NCBI GenBank assembly: GCA_027919835.1
Contig: JANVFP010000038.1
Span: 124,001 to 188,000, forward strand
Direction of reading: 5' to 3'
From: Lentinula raphanica
Taxonomy: Eukaryota; Basidiomycota; Agaricomycetes; Agaricales; Omphalotaceae
DNA: 64,000 bases
In this document: piece by piece, positions 1 to 11,640 of the stretch
How positions within the stretch are numbered: position 1 is the stretch's first letter
Layout: each line of letters starts with the position of its first letter
Notes under the pieces: generated by a model
What the model was told of the DNA's origin: nothing
The model's input: only the letters and a program-made list of their open reading frames with translations
The model's database searches: none
Made by a program: the position numbers and the translations under genes

Positions 1-1114
1 ATTGAGTGATCTGAAAGGTTCCCGCGACACATTGCGCAAACCCACCCTGGACACACGCTTGCTCGCCATCAGTGCAGCTAGAGGAGGCGGTGAGACCAGC
101 GAATTGGCTGTTCAACTTGATAGCATCTTCGCCGTTTTGGAGCTGAAATCTTGAGGCAGACGTGGTGGTATTAGCAGCGCTGGGGACGGCGGCGGGGGCG
201 GAGGTGGCTGAAACTTCCGTCGCTGGTGCGGCTCCGACGCCAGCGTTGGCTACGGTGGAAGAGGAGGGAGCGGGTGTAGACGGTGCAGCGGTAGAAGCAG
301 CAGAGACAGATGAATTGCTTTCATTGGCTGCGGTAGTAGTTGTAGCATTAGCCGCACCATTGCCACCACCCTCGCTATGAGCAACAGTTAGGTAACAAAC
401 ACATCAAGATATTATAAGGAACACACTCACGGAACACCAGGACTCGTGACAAGAGTGTTCAGCTGAACTCCATCTGGCACCGGTGTGTTCAAGGCAGGAC
501 ATGATCCAGGAGGGTTGACCGCCGAAAGTCCGAGGGGTACGTTCCCTGTTTGATCCCCACTGAATTTTGTAAAATCAGAGCTGGCAAACTGACAGTGGAA
601 CAATCCGTTGAGCTCGGCGTTCTTCGGAGCAGATTGGCAGTATGGAACCTGAAGATTGTCGGGCTACATGGGAGTCGGGATCATGGTCAGGATCGGAAAT
701 TGGAAAGAAACATATTTCAGGAGGGAGATTGACGTACAGCGTTACGAGGTTGTTGGACAAAGATCTGAGCCAGACGGATCATTTCAGAATCGTTGTTCAA
801 AGTCTTTGCAAGGTCAATCATGGAATCAGCCGCATTTTGCTGGTCACAATTACCACCCGCAGCCAAAAGGGTACTGAATGCCGTCTGGGATATTGTGTTA
901 CATTGCGAGGCGCCCCCTGCTGCCGTCTATGAGGAAACGTATCGTCAGTTTGCAAAGAGAGTCAGACACGGTAGAATCGTAATCGAGGACGTACACAAGC
1001 TGAAACCCAAGCACTGGTCGAATCCGAAATCGTCTGAGAAATCCGTTTCTGGAGGGGAACGGCAGAAACCATCAAGGTAGCAAAGAAAATGATAAAGACG
1101 TTGTTTCGGGCCAT
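1..1114 (-). CDS. Secreted protein with C-terminal Cys motif, 3' end outside the window
   Basis: Spliced gene read as exons 1114-995, 926-738, 663-431 and 374 to beyond base 1; all junctions are GT-AG and keep frame. It starts with a hydrophobic signal peptide (MARNNVFIIFFATLMVSAVP) and a KR pair near residues 23-24 that could be a Kex2 site. A domain of about 140 residues with conserved Cys follows, then a low-complexity Ala/Thr/Ser/Pro linker, then a segment with the pattern QNG-DA-LN-QFA-L, Cys, G, AC, GGFAQC. That C-terminal pattern is common in secreted agaricomycete proteins and resembles family 19 carbohydrate-binding modules; the assignment is from memory of the pattern and is tentative. 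Probably extracellular or cell-wall associated. The end of the C-terminal module and the stop codon are not in the window. Confidence 0.75.
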
Positions 1115-1997
1115 CGTGAAGGCGAAGAAAAACAGGAGAGATAATACAAATAGAGAGAAAGTATAGAGCTCCGGGCTCTAAGAAAACAAAGGGCAGGAAA
1201 AAAACAGAAGAGAAGAAAAGGAGTGCTGAATGGACAAATCCTGCCACAACGTGGTAGTTTTATAACAGACCAAAGCGGTTTCGCACTCCATGAAGACTGC
1301 CAGTGGCAGTAGCAACTAAGCTACCCTCTGAGAATATTTGACTTATGGGTAGTGGGGAAAATCATAGGCCGTTGACTCTGTAGTATCCGTATTCACGAGT
1401 TCTCCGAATGGCTGTCAACAAGCTTGTCTAAGTTCGGGCGCAAACATGCCTCTAGCATGAAGACGCGTGGGCCGTGGTCGTCAACTTCTTCAACTATCGT
1501 TGTGAGGTTTCACCCGTTTATCATCGGTGGGACGCCAATGATGTAAGTGTACTGATGAAATCGTCAGTTTCTAGATTCGCCATTGTGAAAGGGATTGCAA
1601 ACCGAAAACGACTTCTAAACCTTCGTCTGAAATGTCCTGTGAAATTACTGCCTCGTGACGGTCGTCAGAGGGAGATGCGAGCTCAAGAAGACCGTGTTAG
1701 ATAGCCGTTGTTGTATCGTGATTCAAACCAATAACCCCGCGATGGAGTAAGGAGTGAACACAAGGGGGGTCGTCCCATACGATCTGCATACCGTTGATCG
1801 TCACCATGCAAGTTTCATATACCTGAGTTTCATTAGATTGAGCAACAGATTCAAATGAGAAGGAATTCAGGATATGAAGAACTGGTACATCTGGATCGCC
1901 AGATAGAATTCAATACGAATCCACCCAGGACGATTAAAACTTGAAGCAGTTCGGACCTCAAGTTTGAAACGATCCAAGTTGACTCTTGGATCAATGA
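1115..1997. other. Intergenic, no supported gene
   Basis: No open frame here shows codon structure, a signal peptide or a known motif. A 76-codon open frame at 1474-1704 has no support beyond being open. It holds the promoter of the minus-strand secreted gene and the 3' flank of the exonuclease gene. Confidence 0.6.
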
Positions 1998-2868
1998 TCA
2001 AACTGTCCGAAAAAGCTCAACATCTTCTTGAGGTGCTAGCACCTGCACTCCTCCAACCTCATCCTCAACTTCCACCGATAACCCTGAGGGACTCGTTGCC
2101 TCAGCAGATATCTTTTCGAAAATAGTCCGCGACGCCAACACATCACAGGCGGCATATCGCAGTAAAGTGGATGGTATAGTCGGATATTCCCAATTATTGT
2201 TCGCCCGAGAGTCAGGGTCTTTGGGAAGATGCATCCCCAGAACAGATTCGCATAATGACGCCAAGGTCCCTGTCTGCTTCGGCTGTAGGATTCCTTTGAT
2301 GATCGCATATGCTTTGAGGTCAATGATAGAGAACTGTGTTGAACTATCTAGTTGATCCGGGAACTGCTTTCGAAGGCGTGTAAGGTCTGCTTTGATGTGT
2401 GATCCAATCTTCCATACACGTTCCGACGTCAACAGTCGTAATAGAGAGTGAGGAAGATATGAAAACCGGTGAACCTATAAAATTAGAATGAATGAGATAT
2501 GGTTCGTTGGTCGCGAAATGGAAATTGCGCACTGGGATAATGTAGATCACCGTTGGATCTCTATGAGGGCAAAGTTGGAGTATAGATACACCGACTCGTC
2601 TTCGGATGTTCCACTCTGCATCCATGCTCAAATGAAGGCACGCAAGGGGATCCCTTTCGATGATATCCACCAAAGGATTGAGGGCTGCATCAATCTGATC
2701 ATGTCGATGTAGTATGATGGGACGGAAGCCTTTAGGAAGTTCAAAAACGCGAATTTTCGGTGTTTCTGACGCGGATGAGGTACCAGGACTTTCAGGAAGT
2801 GATATTGAGCTCGAGAAAGGATTTGATCCCAGCACTTCCTCTTGCTGGACATGATCGAAATAGTGCCA
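1998..2868 (-). CDS. 3'-5' exonuclease domain protein (Werner/RNase D type), 5' end unresolved
   Basis: Two exons, 2868-2533 and 2474-1998, joined by a GT-AG intron that restores the frame. The product carries the DEDDy exonuclease core: motif I as SMDAEW, motif II as KIGSHIKAD, motif III as RYAACDV. Known members remove nucleotides from DNA or RNA 3' ends in a two-metal reaction; all acidic residues and the motif III Tyr appear to be kept. No in-frame ATG lies near the start: the frame has a TGA upstream, with a plausible acceptor (GATCAG then TGGCAC) at 2869, so an upstream exon is expected. Open frames at 2881-3184 on the same strand may be that exon or a decayed part; I could not join them cleanly. 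In fungi such domains also occur in transposon-derived proteins, so host versus element origin is open. Confidence 0.65.
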
Positions 2869-3598
2869 CTGATCAGATTTTCAATTTGCGTATAAATCGA
2901 AATATTCACGAACGATAGGTCTAGGACGCAAGGTAATGTATCTGAGGCCTCTTAAAGGAATCAAAGTCTTGAGATACTGTTTGATGTAGCGCGTAGTGTG
3001 AAGCAAGATAGATGCCATCTTCAACAGAAATAAGAGTTCGAACCTGGCGGCCACATACGGAGGGTAGATGTGCGGAGAGCGGATAGGTTGGAAGGATGTC
3101 ACGATAGTATAGCAAAGACGAGCCGCTGTTAGTTGTCGCGTAAATCCGGACCCAGTCGAAGGTGAAAGAGTACAAGGAGTACAATGGTAAGTGGCACTTG
3201 TTTACTTTTTGGGATTGCTTTGATTAAGCGCCTTTCAGGCGCTTACTCGCTTGAGGGCGGAACGTACAAACTGCGAGAAGGCTCGAATAAGTTTGCCAAC
3301 TTTGTGCATTTCAGAGACAAACCGGCGCGTTAGAAAACAGCTTAGAAGCGTATCAGGGTATGAATATTGTATTCGAGATGTTCAGTCAACCTCGGAATAT
3401 AATATTAGGGACAAAGATCAATTCTGAACAGCGGTTCCAGTTCCTTTTCGTAGCATTCTAGGTATAGAAGAAGCATGCAAAGTACATTTTGGGTCTTCAG
3501 CAGCAATGTTTTGAATATCATCACAACCAGATGAGTGGGGAATGTACAGAGTCAACATCCCAGACTGCATGTATAGTGAATTTCTTTCGCCTTCGTTA
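2869..3598. other. Unassigned stretch, possible degraded upstream exons
   Basis: Minus-strand open frames at 2881-3102 and 2921-3184 overlap but do not splice convincingly into the exonuclease exon. From 3190 to 3598 nothing is recognised. Confidence 0.35.
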
Positions 3599-5622
3599 TC
3601 AGTATATAACCTTTCTATGTTCCTAAAAAGCGCAATACAAGTTTGGTATCAGTCATATTGCTTGAATACTTAACGAGAAATAGGAGGCAAAGTGCACTAA
3701 CAGGTGTATGGGTAGCCTCATGATCCACATGGACAAAAGCCCTTTCGACATTCGGTAAGGCCTCGATGAGGTCTTGCAGCAACTGGCTCGCATCGTGTGC
3801 TTTCCACAACGGGGTATCAGAGTTCATGACGATATCAACTTCGACGAAGTATTGCTAAACCACGGATAAAAGGAATCAGCTATTTGAAAGCTCGAGCACA
3901 GAGATATGGATGGACGTACGGAGCCGCTCTGCATGTGAGGTGAAACAAGGTAGGTGAGTAGTCCAAGTCAGCACCGGGAGATGCAAAAGCGAAGGAGAAA
4001 ATTATCGCACATGGTATGCCCTGACGGTATCGACTTTCTCGATGTCTTCGCTGAACGTCATCGCATTGTAGGTGATCAACTTGAGGAATTCATTTGGTGC
4101 CGATTTCCCAGCTAGAAGCTCAAATTCGCGATAGATAGTACGGCCCCAGGTTAGGAGGATGCCAAGGCCGATCTAGATAGTAGAGACAGGGTTAGTCGAA
4201 TGAATTCTTAGTTGATTCGAAGAGAAGGAACTTACTATAACTGCCCCAGTGGGATCAAGCCCTTTGATGGAGAAATCGTCGATGAGCCGAAATTTCGAAG
4301 AGACGTGCTTGTTTAGACTTACACCAACGAAGCTTACTTCCTCCTGCAGACATCAGAACACCAAATCCATTCAGGAAGATGTCGTTCCGGTGATCTTCCC
4401 ATAGAACGTGAACTTGGCTAGATCTTTTGCGAAGGGAGAGGCAATAGAAGAATAACAGTACTTTAACACCTACATGATCGAAGACGTGAGTTTGATTCTC
4501 GCTGAAGTTGTGCAAATGACACAGTGGTTCAGAAATTACGGACTCACCTAGTGCAGCGGCAACAGCGATGATGGAAGGGAGGTGGAAAGCATTTGTGTCG
4601 CTATCAGGATTATGGGTGACGAGGTCTCGTACGGATTCGACCATGACGACAAGGTTGACTGCGCCCATACTAGAGGATACATCATTCATATTGGAGGTCA
4701 TAAACGAGTATGTCATTGCTTACAGGAACCCATATACAATATTCCCAATGTTCTCCAATCTTGCACCACCTACAGGCCATTTATTGACGTCTAACCGCCG
4801 GGCCTTTCGGTGTAGGTACCAAAGAAGGACATTGCTTCCAATGTCAAAGATGGAGTCGATACCGGTTGCTACGATGGATGAGTGAAAATTTGTGCGAAGC
4901 CAGACCTAAGTCATACACACCGAGGAGAGAAAAGGATCCGGATGATATGGCAGCGTATACTGTGAAGCAATGAGTCTGTAGATTGTTCTGAAAAATGACG
5001 AGAGGGCATACACTGCAGCACACAAAGCCCTAGATTGCCAGCCATGCTCGCGTATATGGCGATCTTGACCTATATACCTGGATGAACTTCACTCAAAAAA
5101 CATGTATGAAGCACACGACATACCGGGAGCCTATTATCCTCTGCTTGCACACGTGCATCCTCCGTATGCTCTTGCATAGGTTTGAGCAACGAGTTGATTA
5201 ACTTCAGATGACCATGAATGGACAGAACAGGGTATGAAAGCCAAAACGACATGCCTCGTTCTGCTGATCCTGAAAGTTGGCCACAGCTTTGCCTTTGTTT
5301 TTACGATGACGAAGAGCGGATATCTCTTGGTCAGTGCTGAATCCTTTTCGAAGCCGATACGGGTCATTGGCAGAGTCGACGTTGGACGAAGAGGAATTGT
5401 TGTTTTGTTCCAAGTCTGGACCGAAGGTCGGACTAGGACTCAATGAAGGTTTTGGGGGAGCGGTGGAATCCTGTGAAGGATTGTGAGGTGAAGAACCGGT
5501 AAAAGAGGAGGAAAGATGCTCACAGCGGCGAGATGGGTCAAAGGAGTCAGAGTGGGAGAAGGTTCCGGGCTGGATGCTTTGGAATCCGATTGTACGACCT
5601 GTTCATTTCTGGGGTTTGTCAT
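3599..5622 (-). CDS. Cation diffusion facilitator, mitochondrial metal transporter type
   Basis: Multi-exon gene ending at TGA 3601-3599. The reconstructed protein has an N-terminal DPYRLRKGFSTDQE block typical of fungal CDF proteins, then transmembrane segments including KIAIYASMAGNLGLCVLQ. Metal-site residues are visible: TGIDSIFD in the second membrane helix and EDHRNDIF in the fifth. The C-terminal cytoplasmic domain ends VERAFVHVDHEATHTPEHRK. CDF proteins exchange divalent metal (Zn, Fe, Mn) for protons; this subgroup resembles yeast Mmt1/Mmt2 of the mitochondrial membrane. The start is the ATG at 5622, joined by an intron (donor GTGAGC) to DSTAPPKPS. The frame upstream of that ATG reads SQRHLSITRHFIG, an Arg-rich presequence-like stretch without ATG, so an upstream first exon encoding a targeting signal is possible. 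Confidence 0.85.
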
Positions 5623-7339
5623 TACCGCACGCCTGGGGCCCGAAACAATGGTACTGGGGGAATGAATGAGTGCTGGGCCAATAAAATGTCGTGTAATGCT
5701 CAGATGTCGTTGAGAGTGAGAGGAGTTCAGAGAAGGTCAGAGGATAGGAAGAATATGAAGCTGTTAAAAAGCAAAGAGGGGGGTAACAAGCAAAAGCGAG
5801 CTCTCAACTGATAGGGAGGCGGTGTCGGCGCCATGCCGAAAACTTCGGCATCAAACGGCATCAAGAATCGACGAAGTCACAATCATGACTTCAACAACCG
5901 GGATGTACAAGCTATGTCGACTATGAGGCCAAGATCAGTACTTAGGCATCGCATTCGTTATATGACCTACAAGTCCAGGTGAGATCGTCCAACTCCAGTA
6001 TGAAAACCTATGTGCATGATGATATTAGGGTGTATGTACACGATCCTCGAGGTAGATTCTGCAAGTAGAGGATTTATCTCAACAGTGCTAGTGAACTCAT
6101 AATCAAGAAAGAAAGCCGAAGATAGTGAGACTCAGAGTGGGCACAGATGTAAATCCATAGTACGGGACGGGCAGTGACGATGACAAGGTTAGAACTTACT
6201 AGTGACGACAAAGTAAAGGTTGTACTGTATCAGACATCTAATGAACACCCTAAAATGTTTCTTGCCACCAACGATCTTCTTCCAAACACCTGCATATCAT
6301 AAGGTAACTATCTCCCTATGAGCTCCTCAAAGTTTGTTCTACATACCCACTCCGTTGCACTTATCTAGTACATGTTTCACAGCCTGTCGCTGCCAAGCCC
6401 ATGACATCGTCTGACATCGTGTGGTAGTCTCGACAAAGTGGGGGAGATTCTCAGTGCAGCGCATTTATACAGCAATCTAAACAGATTGATGCCAATGTAC
6501 CGAGGAATTTCAGGGAATTCTGCAAATCTCGAACCGGCGAGATCATACATACAATTTCGCGGGGGACCAAGCCTGGTCCATCATGCATGCTATAGCTAGG
6601 ACACAAGATATAAGTACTCCCGTCAGCGTTTCGATCGCCGTGGTCATCGCTGAAAGATCACAAAATAGTTACTGACTGAGATGTTCTGAGCACTGCAATG
6701 TGGACAATCGCCAGGTCAACAAAGACTTCCAGTATCTCTTTCTTGGATTTGGTCCTTCCCGAATCCCGGCTATGTTCTATGAAGACCATAGATGCAAAAT
6801 GGCAGGTGTCCCGCGAGTGAAGTACTCGGCGGATGGTATCGTGAAGGCCGTTCAGTCTATCGCTGACTCAGGGTGTTGAAGAAGGATGAACGTTTGATTG
6901 CCAAAGCTGTTTTGTTTTCACCCGGAGTCTTGACTAGTCTTGAGTGTTACACAATCGTCAACACCATTTGACATCTGCGTGCCTGTAAATATATCATCGA
7001 ATACCACTCAAATACTAGCAAATGCCTCCTCGTATCAATTCACCTTTCCAAACGAGGTAGATATGTCAGACCATGTCGTTGTCGTCTAGCATCATTGAAA
7101 CACCGTTTTGTCTTGTCAGATGTCCAGGGACCAGCAGCACAGCTAATCTTACCATTGAATCGAGCGAGCCCATACTTACAGTATAATCAGCCAGAGCTAT
7201 ATCTACCGACCACGATCAATAGCTTGACCCACTATTAACTTGACTTCTTTCTCCCCCGCAAAATATTCTCAACGAGTTTGTCCTAGAAAAGACAATCGTA
7301 TCAATACTCACAACTCGTCCCGTTCCCAACATCATAGAC
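5623..7339. other. Long intergenic region without a recognised gene
   Basis: About 1.7 kb with no long open frame on either strand from 5,812 to 7,215 and no codon pattern I can follow through introns. It separates the divergent CDF gene and the ART-like gene, so both promoters should lie here. Confidence 0.55.
5833..5851. repeat. Short perfect inverted repeat
   Basis: ATGCCGAA, a 3-nt spacer, then TTCGGCAT: an 8-bp stem with 3-nt loop in the intergenic DNA upstream of the CDF gene. No function is implied. Confidence 0.5.
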
Positions 7340-8716
7340 ATGCCTCCACATACCGATAGAGGTTTTGCATACACGGCGGACGTGCCCGAGCGCTCTATCT
7401 TCCCCGACCTACAATCACTTCCTAGGCACCAATTCAGAAAGATGCTCACGAGAACCCCGTTCCTATTCCGAGTCCACGATGAGCTCTCCCACGTCACGTA
7501 CTCCCCCGCAGACGGCTTCTTCGCTCGAGAGTATGTCGGGGAATCATCCAAAAGCATACTAAGCTGGTTGGATAAAGAAGTCCCTGTGGACTTTGATGCA
7601 TACGAAGTCCAGTATGGGGTGAAAGCACATATCCGGAACTTCTTCAAAGCACAGACGCCGAGTACAGCTTGCCCATGGATATCGACGACGCCGCAGTGGA
7701 CGTGGGCAATAGCAGAGGCGATAAAGCGGAAACGGTCGTATGAGGTGAAGGTGCAGGATATCAAGGTGTCCGTGATTGACGTTCGGAGGTTGTTACAGTT
7801 TGAGACCGAAACTATTGCGTGGAATAAGAGGTCGATCTTTTACGGAATGGAGTTGTTGCATTTGACGGGGCAGATAGATGATTCGCGGGCGAGGGAATGG
7901 ACGAATCATCCTCAGGAGGTTCTTGTGTTCGGGACGATCCCAGCTTCTGCTGTTATCAGCACAGTTTCTTTGGAATCGTTGGGTGTGCCTACTCTAGGAA
8001 CACGTCCTATCCAGACGAGCTCGCCACTGCCGCCTTGGTTCTTTCGAGACTTCGCCGTCTCGAACGGGATCGTATGGAGAGCCAGGCGTGACGCTGGATG
8101 GTATAGCGGATCCGAAGGGGCACGCTCCATGCTCATTCAGAACTTCAAGCTCTGGGCAGAAGATACACACAAACACAACGATAGAGACACCACTCGACTG
8201 TTTTCTGAAATCGTTTCTAGTGCCTTCGATCTTGCAGAGTTCCTGGTGATGCCTGAACGTGAGTTCCAGCTTGCGATAAAACTTGCAGTTTCGGAAGCAC
8301 GGGGCGTGGCATTGAGGGCGGAAAGCGATGCTCTCCTGGACAGATTTGAGCAGATAACGCTCATGGACCGACCATACGACAAATCAGCAGTGGTATCACA
8401 GAAAGAACCAGCAGTGGTTGAGGCTTTTCCCCACGAAGAACTCATGGCAGCGGTGAACGAGATGTGGGAAAGGTTGATCAAGATGACCGAGATCATTGCA
8501 CGTTGGGGGATAGAGAGGTTGGACGATACCCTTTCGGAACGTCTCCAAGTACAAATTCATCATCATGCTCAGCGTTACACGCATAAGCTGGATGAACTTG
8601 AGCTGGAGGTGAGGAAATCCGAAGTTATTTATGATCACTACACATCTGCGCAGAAAAGGTTGCTTGGGAGGTTAGCCTCATCCTCTAAGAGGCGGCCGGA
8701 GTTTGTGCTTTGGTAG
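7340..8716 (+). CDS. ADP-ribosyltransferase-like fungal protein (DUF7587-like)
   Basis: Single-exon gene of 458 codons starting at ATG 7340. The N-terminal half has FLFRVHDELSHVTYS at about residues 40-54, CPWISTTPQWTW at about 111-122 and EVLVFGTIPASAV near 192-204. These fall in the order Arg, Ser-Thr, Glu expected for an R-S-E ADP-ribosyltransferase fold, and the pattern matches a fungal domain I know as DUF7587. The C-terminal half (after about residue 260) is helical, rich in Glu/Leu/Arg, with likely coiled coil. There is no signal peptide, so the protein is probably intracellular. Enzyme activity is inferred only from the motif order. The gene lacks introns although neighbours have many. 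Confidence 0.6.
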   Translation: MPPHTDRGFAYTADVPERSIFPDLQSLPRHQFRKMLTRTPFLFRVHDELSHVTYSPADGFFAREYVGESSKSILSWLDKEVPVDFDAYEVQYGVKAHIRNFFKAQTPSTACPWISTTPQWTWAIAEAIKRKRSYEVKVQDIKVSVIDVRRLLQFETETIAWNKRSIFYGMELLHLTGQIDDSRAREWTNHPQEVLVFGTIPASAVISTVSLESLGVPTLGTRPIQTSSPLPPWFFRDFAVSNGIVWRARRDAGWYSGSEGARSMLIQNFKLWAEDTHKHNDRDTTRLFSEIVSSAFDLAEFLVMPEREFQLAIKLAVSEARGVALRAESDALLDRFEQITLMDRPYDKSAVVSQKEPAVVEAFPHEELMAAVNEMWERLIKMTEIIARWGIERLDDTLSERLQVQIHHHAQRYTHKLDELELEVRKSEVIYDHYTSAQKRLLGRLASSSKRRPEFVLW

Positions 8717-8861
8717 AAACACCGTAGAAGGCCGTTATTCGAGCTTCAACTATGGAGATACCACATTAGTCACATATATTTTGCTTCCTTACTAAAAGGT
8801 CACCTGGTACCTGCGCGATATATTATAGCCCTTCTTTCCTTGAGTCCTTGGGCCACAAAAG

Positions 8862-9782
8862 ATGTCTACGTCTGTACCTCCCGACTTGACCAAGATGCAT
8901 ATCGAGAATTGTTTGAAACGAGTAAGAGGATTCTTTGGAGGGGTTTTTATTGTGGATACTCGCAAGGCGAAATTGGTGTAAGTACAGACGCTGCCTCTAG
9001 TTGACATCATCGAATAATGACTCGTTCGTAGATGGGAGCACCAATGGTACCCGCAGTACTATTTCCTTGACAGCGAGCTACCTTCGAAATACTTGGACAG
9101 TGGTAGTAAGCAAACGTTGCCGGACGGGTCAACCAGATATGACATCGTGGTTGGGGATAAGAGGGAACCTGAAGCAGTGATCGTGTTCGGTGATTCGAAC
9201 GGAAACCGGGCTGGTCTGTTCAAGATCGTCTACAAATCGATGGAAAAGTGGTTCGAGGAAGACGAGCAAGTGTTTGTTCATCCGAAAGATCCGTATAAGG
9301 TTGGGAAGGTCCTTGCAGAGAAAACATATTGATCTTGATAACTAAGTTTAGCGTGTCGACGTGCTACAATCTTCTCGACATGTTCGCGTCGAAGTCAACG
9401 GAGTGGAAGTAGCGAACACGTATGAGCCCCGACTGCTTTTCGAAACCAACCTGCCGGTGCGCACATACATTCCGCAGACGGACTGCAAGCTAGAATTCCT
9501 GGTTCCTTCTGACCTCCAAACCGCGTGTCCGTACAAGGTCCGTTTATCGATGGTCTGCCTGTTAAGAACAATCTAATTCTTGACCATTCAAATGTGTAGG
9601 GCGTTGCAGAATACTATCACGTTCGGACAGCAGATGTCGGAGCAGACAACGTCGTTTGGTGGTACCAAAATCCTACGTTGGAATGCGCTGCTATCAAGGG
9701 ATTTTACGCCTTTTATGATGAGAAAGTCGATATATGGGTTGATGGGGAGATACAAGCACGACCGAAGACGCATTTTGTATGA
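8862..9782 (+). CDS. DUF427 (NTP_transf_9) domain protein
   Basis: Four exons (8862-8979, 9034-9299, 9352-9537, 9600-9782) with GT-AG introns and a continuous frame. The first part reads GGVFIVDTRKAKLVWEHQWY and the second contains VRVEVNGVEVANT, PRLLFETNLPVRTYIP, CPYKGVAEYYHV and IKGFYAFYDEKVDIWVDGE, the standard signature of the DUF427 beta-barrel, here in the usual two-repeat fungal arrangement. The molecular role of the family is not established. No targeting signal. The gene is compact and follows the ART-like gene in the same direction. Confidence 0.85.
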
Positions 9783-10212
9783 GTTGAATGCATTTCGTTG
9801 ACTAGAGTACGTAGTAGAGCCTAGTAGAGCTGTACCAAGCTTCGAATCGGAAGCATTAGGAACACACAAGCTCCGGGCCGGAACTTTGAGGAATTTTTTG
9901 AGCCGTTGTGACGAATCGCCTCTTGTACTGCAACCACCACCATCTCTGTTCTGCCACCGCTGTTTTTGTACTGTTCGAAGTAAATCGTTTCACGATTTCG
10001 CCCTCTTATCTTTCAATCCACACCACACGCATCTTCTGTCTCTGCAGAGGATTCATGCTTCGGCCTTCAATAGGTATATCCAGACATAAGAGATTGTTTT
10101 CGTGTAAATCACCCAGTTTTGTGAGTTATTTTGGTGCTCTTCACTCTATATGATTCAGTTCATCTAATATTGCGTCTGTACACAGCGTTAAAAACCTCAC
10201 TATCTGCCCAGC
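9783..10212. other. Intergenic, promoter of the eIF5 gene
   Basis: No gene seen. The stretch before the ATG at 10213 has C/T-rich blocks typical of strongly expressed fungal genes. Confidence 0.5.
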
Positions 10213-11640
10213 ATGGCTTCTGCAGGCATAGTTAACATCCGTCGTGATGTCGATGACAAATTTTACCGCTACCGGTAAGTCTCAATCCAAGTGAGAAAAG
10301 TCGTCCGCTAATTTTGCCATGTATCACCTACAGTATGCCTTTGCTCACAATCAAAATTGAGGGTAAAGGCAATGGTATCAAGACCGTCATTCCCAATATG
10401 GCCGACGTAGCTCGCGCGTTGAGCCGACCTCCCTCTTATCCCACGAAATTCTTCGGCTGCGAATTAGGTGCCCAGACCTCGTTCGACGAGAAGAACGAAC
10501 GCTACATCGTCAACGGCGCACACGACGCCAACCGTCTCCGGGAGCTGCTCGACGGCTTCATCGACAAGTTCGTTCTCTGCAAGTCGTGCAAGAACCCGGA
10601 GACAGAGCTCATCATTCTCAAACAAGGCCGCAGTGAGGATATCATCCGTGACTGCAAAGCCTGTGGTGAACGCACTGGCGTCGATATGCGTCACAAGCTC
10701 ACTACTTTCATCCTGAAAAACCCGCCGGTCAAGGTCAAGAAGGGAAAAAAGAAGACTGGTACGGGCGATGCTGCTGCTGGTGTTGGCGGCGGCGGTGATT
10801 CGCCGGATGGCGAGGCTTCCCCTGCTGAGAATGGAGCGGAGAGCGACGACGAGCTGACTAAAAAGATCAAGGCTGAGGCGAAGGATCTGAATGACGATGC
10901 GACCTTGGCCAACGAGGACTGGTCTGCTGACACTTCCCCTGAGGCTGTCAAACAACGCATCAAAGCCCTCGAAGGCGCGATGGCCGGTGCCTCCCTAGCG
11001 GGCGGCGACGACGAGGGCAGCGATGATGATGCGAACAGTCCTTACAGCCAGCTCGGGAAATGGGTCGAAGAGAACAAAGTAAGCATCGATCAAGATACCA
11101 AATCTTTCTTGGTCGCTGTGTATAAGAAGGCAGAGGATCTGGGAATCGAGAAGAAGCACAAGTCGGTTACGGTCCTCGCCCAGGCGCTTTTCACAGAATA
11201 TGTCCTCAACGAGATCCCCAAATATAGTGCTCTGTTCGCCAAGGTATGTCGTTATCCCTACGTTACATTCATTGCGGCTCATGTCACATCGATCACGCAG
11301 ATGGTCACATCTGAGAAGCACCAGAAAGCTTTACTCGGTGGTATTGAACGACTCGTTGGAATATCTTACCCTGACCTTCTCCCTGTTGTGCCCAAAATAC
11401 TCATGGCGCTGTATCAGTATGATCTTCTCGAAGAGGAAGTTGTTAAACAGTGGGGGACACATGTCAGCAAGAAGTATACCGACAAGGAAACTAGTAAGAG
11501 GGTTAGGAAGGCTAGTGAACCCTTCTTAAAGGCATGTCATTTCACGCTTCCGCTCAGATTATTTTCATGACAATATCATTTTCCAGTGGCTTGAAGAAGC
11601 TGACGACGACGATGATGATGAAGAAGAGGAAGAGGAGTAA
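10213..11640 (+). CDS. TIF5: Eukaryotic translation initiation factor 5
   Basis: Exons 10213-10274, 10334-11243, 11301-11531 and 11587-11640. The N-terminus NIRRDVDDKFYRYRMP contains the Arg-rich region of the GTPase-activating arginine finger that stimulates GTP hydrolysis by eIF2 at start-codon selection. Residues near 95-145 form the C2-C2 zinc finger (CKSCKNP and CKACGER). A charged linker with a poly-Gly patch follows, then the C-terminal W2/HEAT domain ending FLKWLEEA with an Asp/Glu run, which binds eIF2-beta and eIF1. The intron at 11244-11300 is 57 nt and open in frame, so it could be missed. The last intron (11532-11586) has a GC donor (AAG then GCATGT); only this splice gives the conserved WLEEA end. 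Housekeeping gene, complete. Confidence 0.95.

Noticed and set aside
162..380. Ala-rich plus-strand open frame
   Set aside because: It is the shadow of the Ala/Thr/Ser linker of the minus-strand secreted protein.
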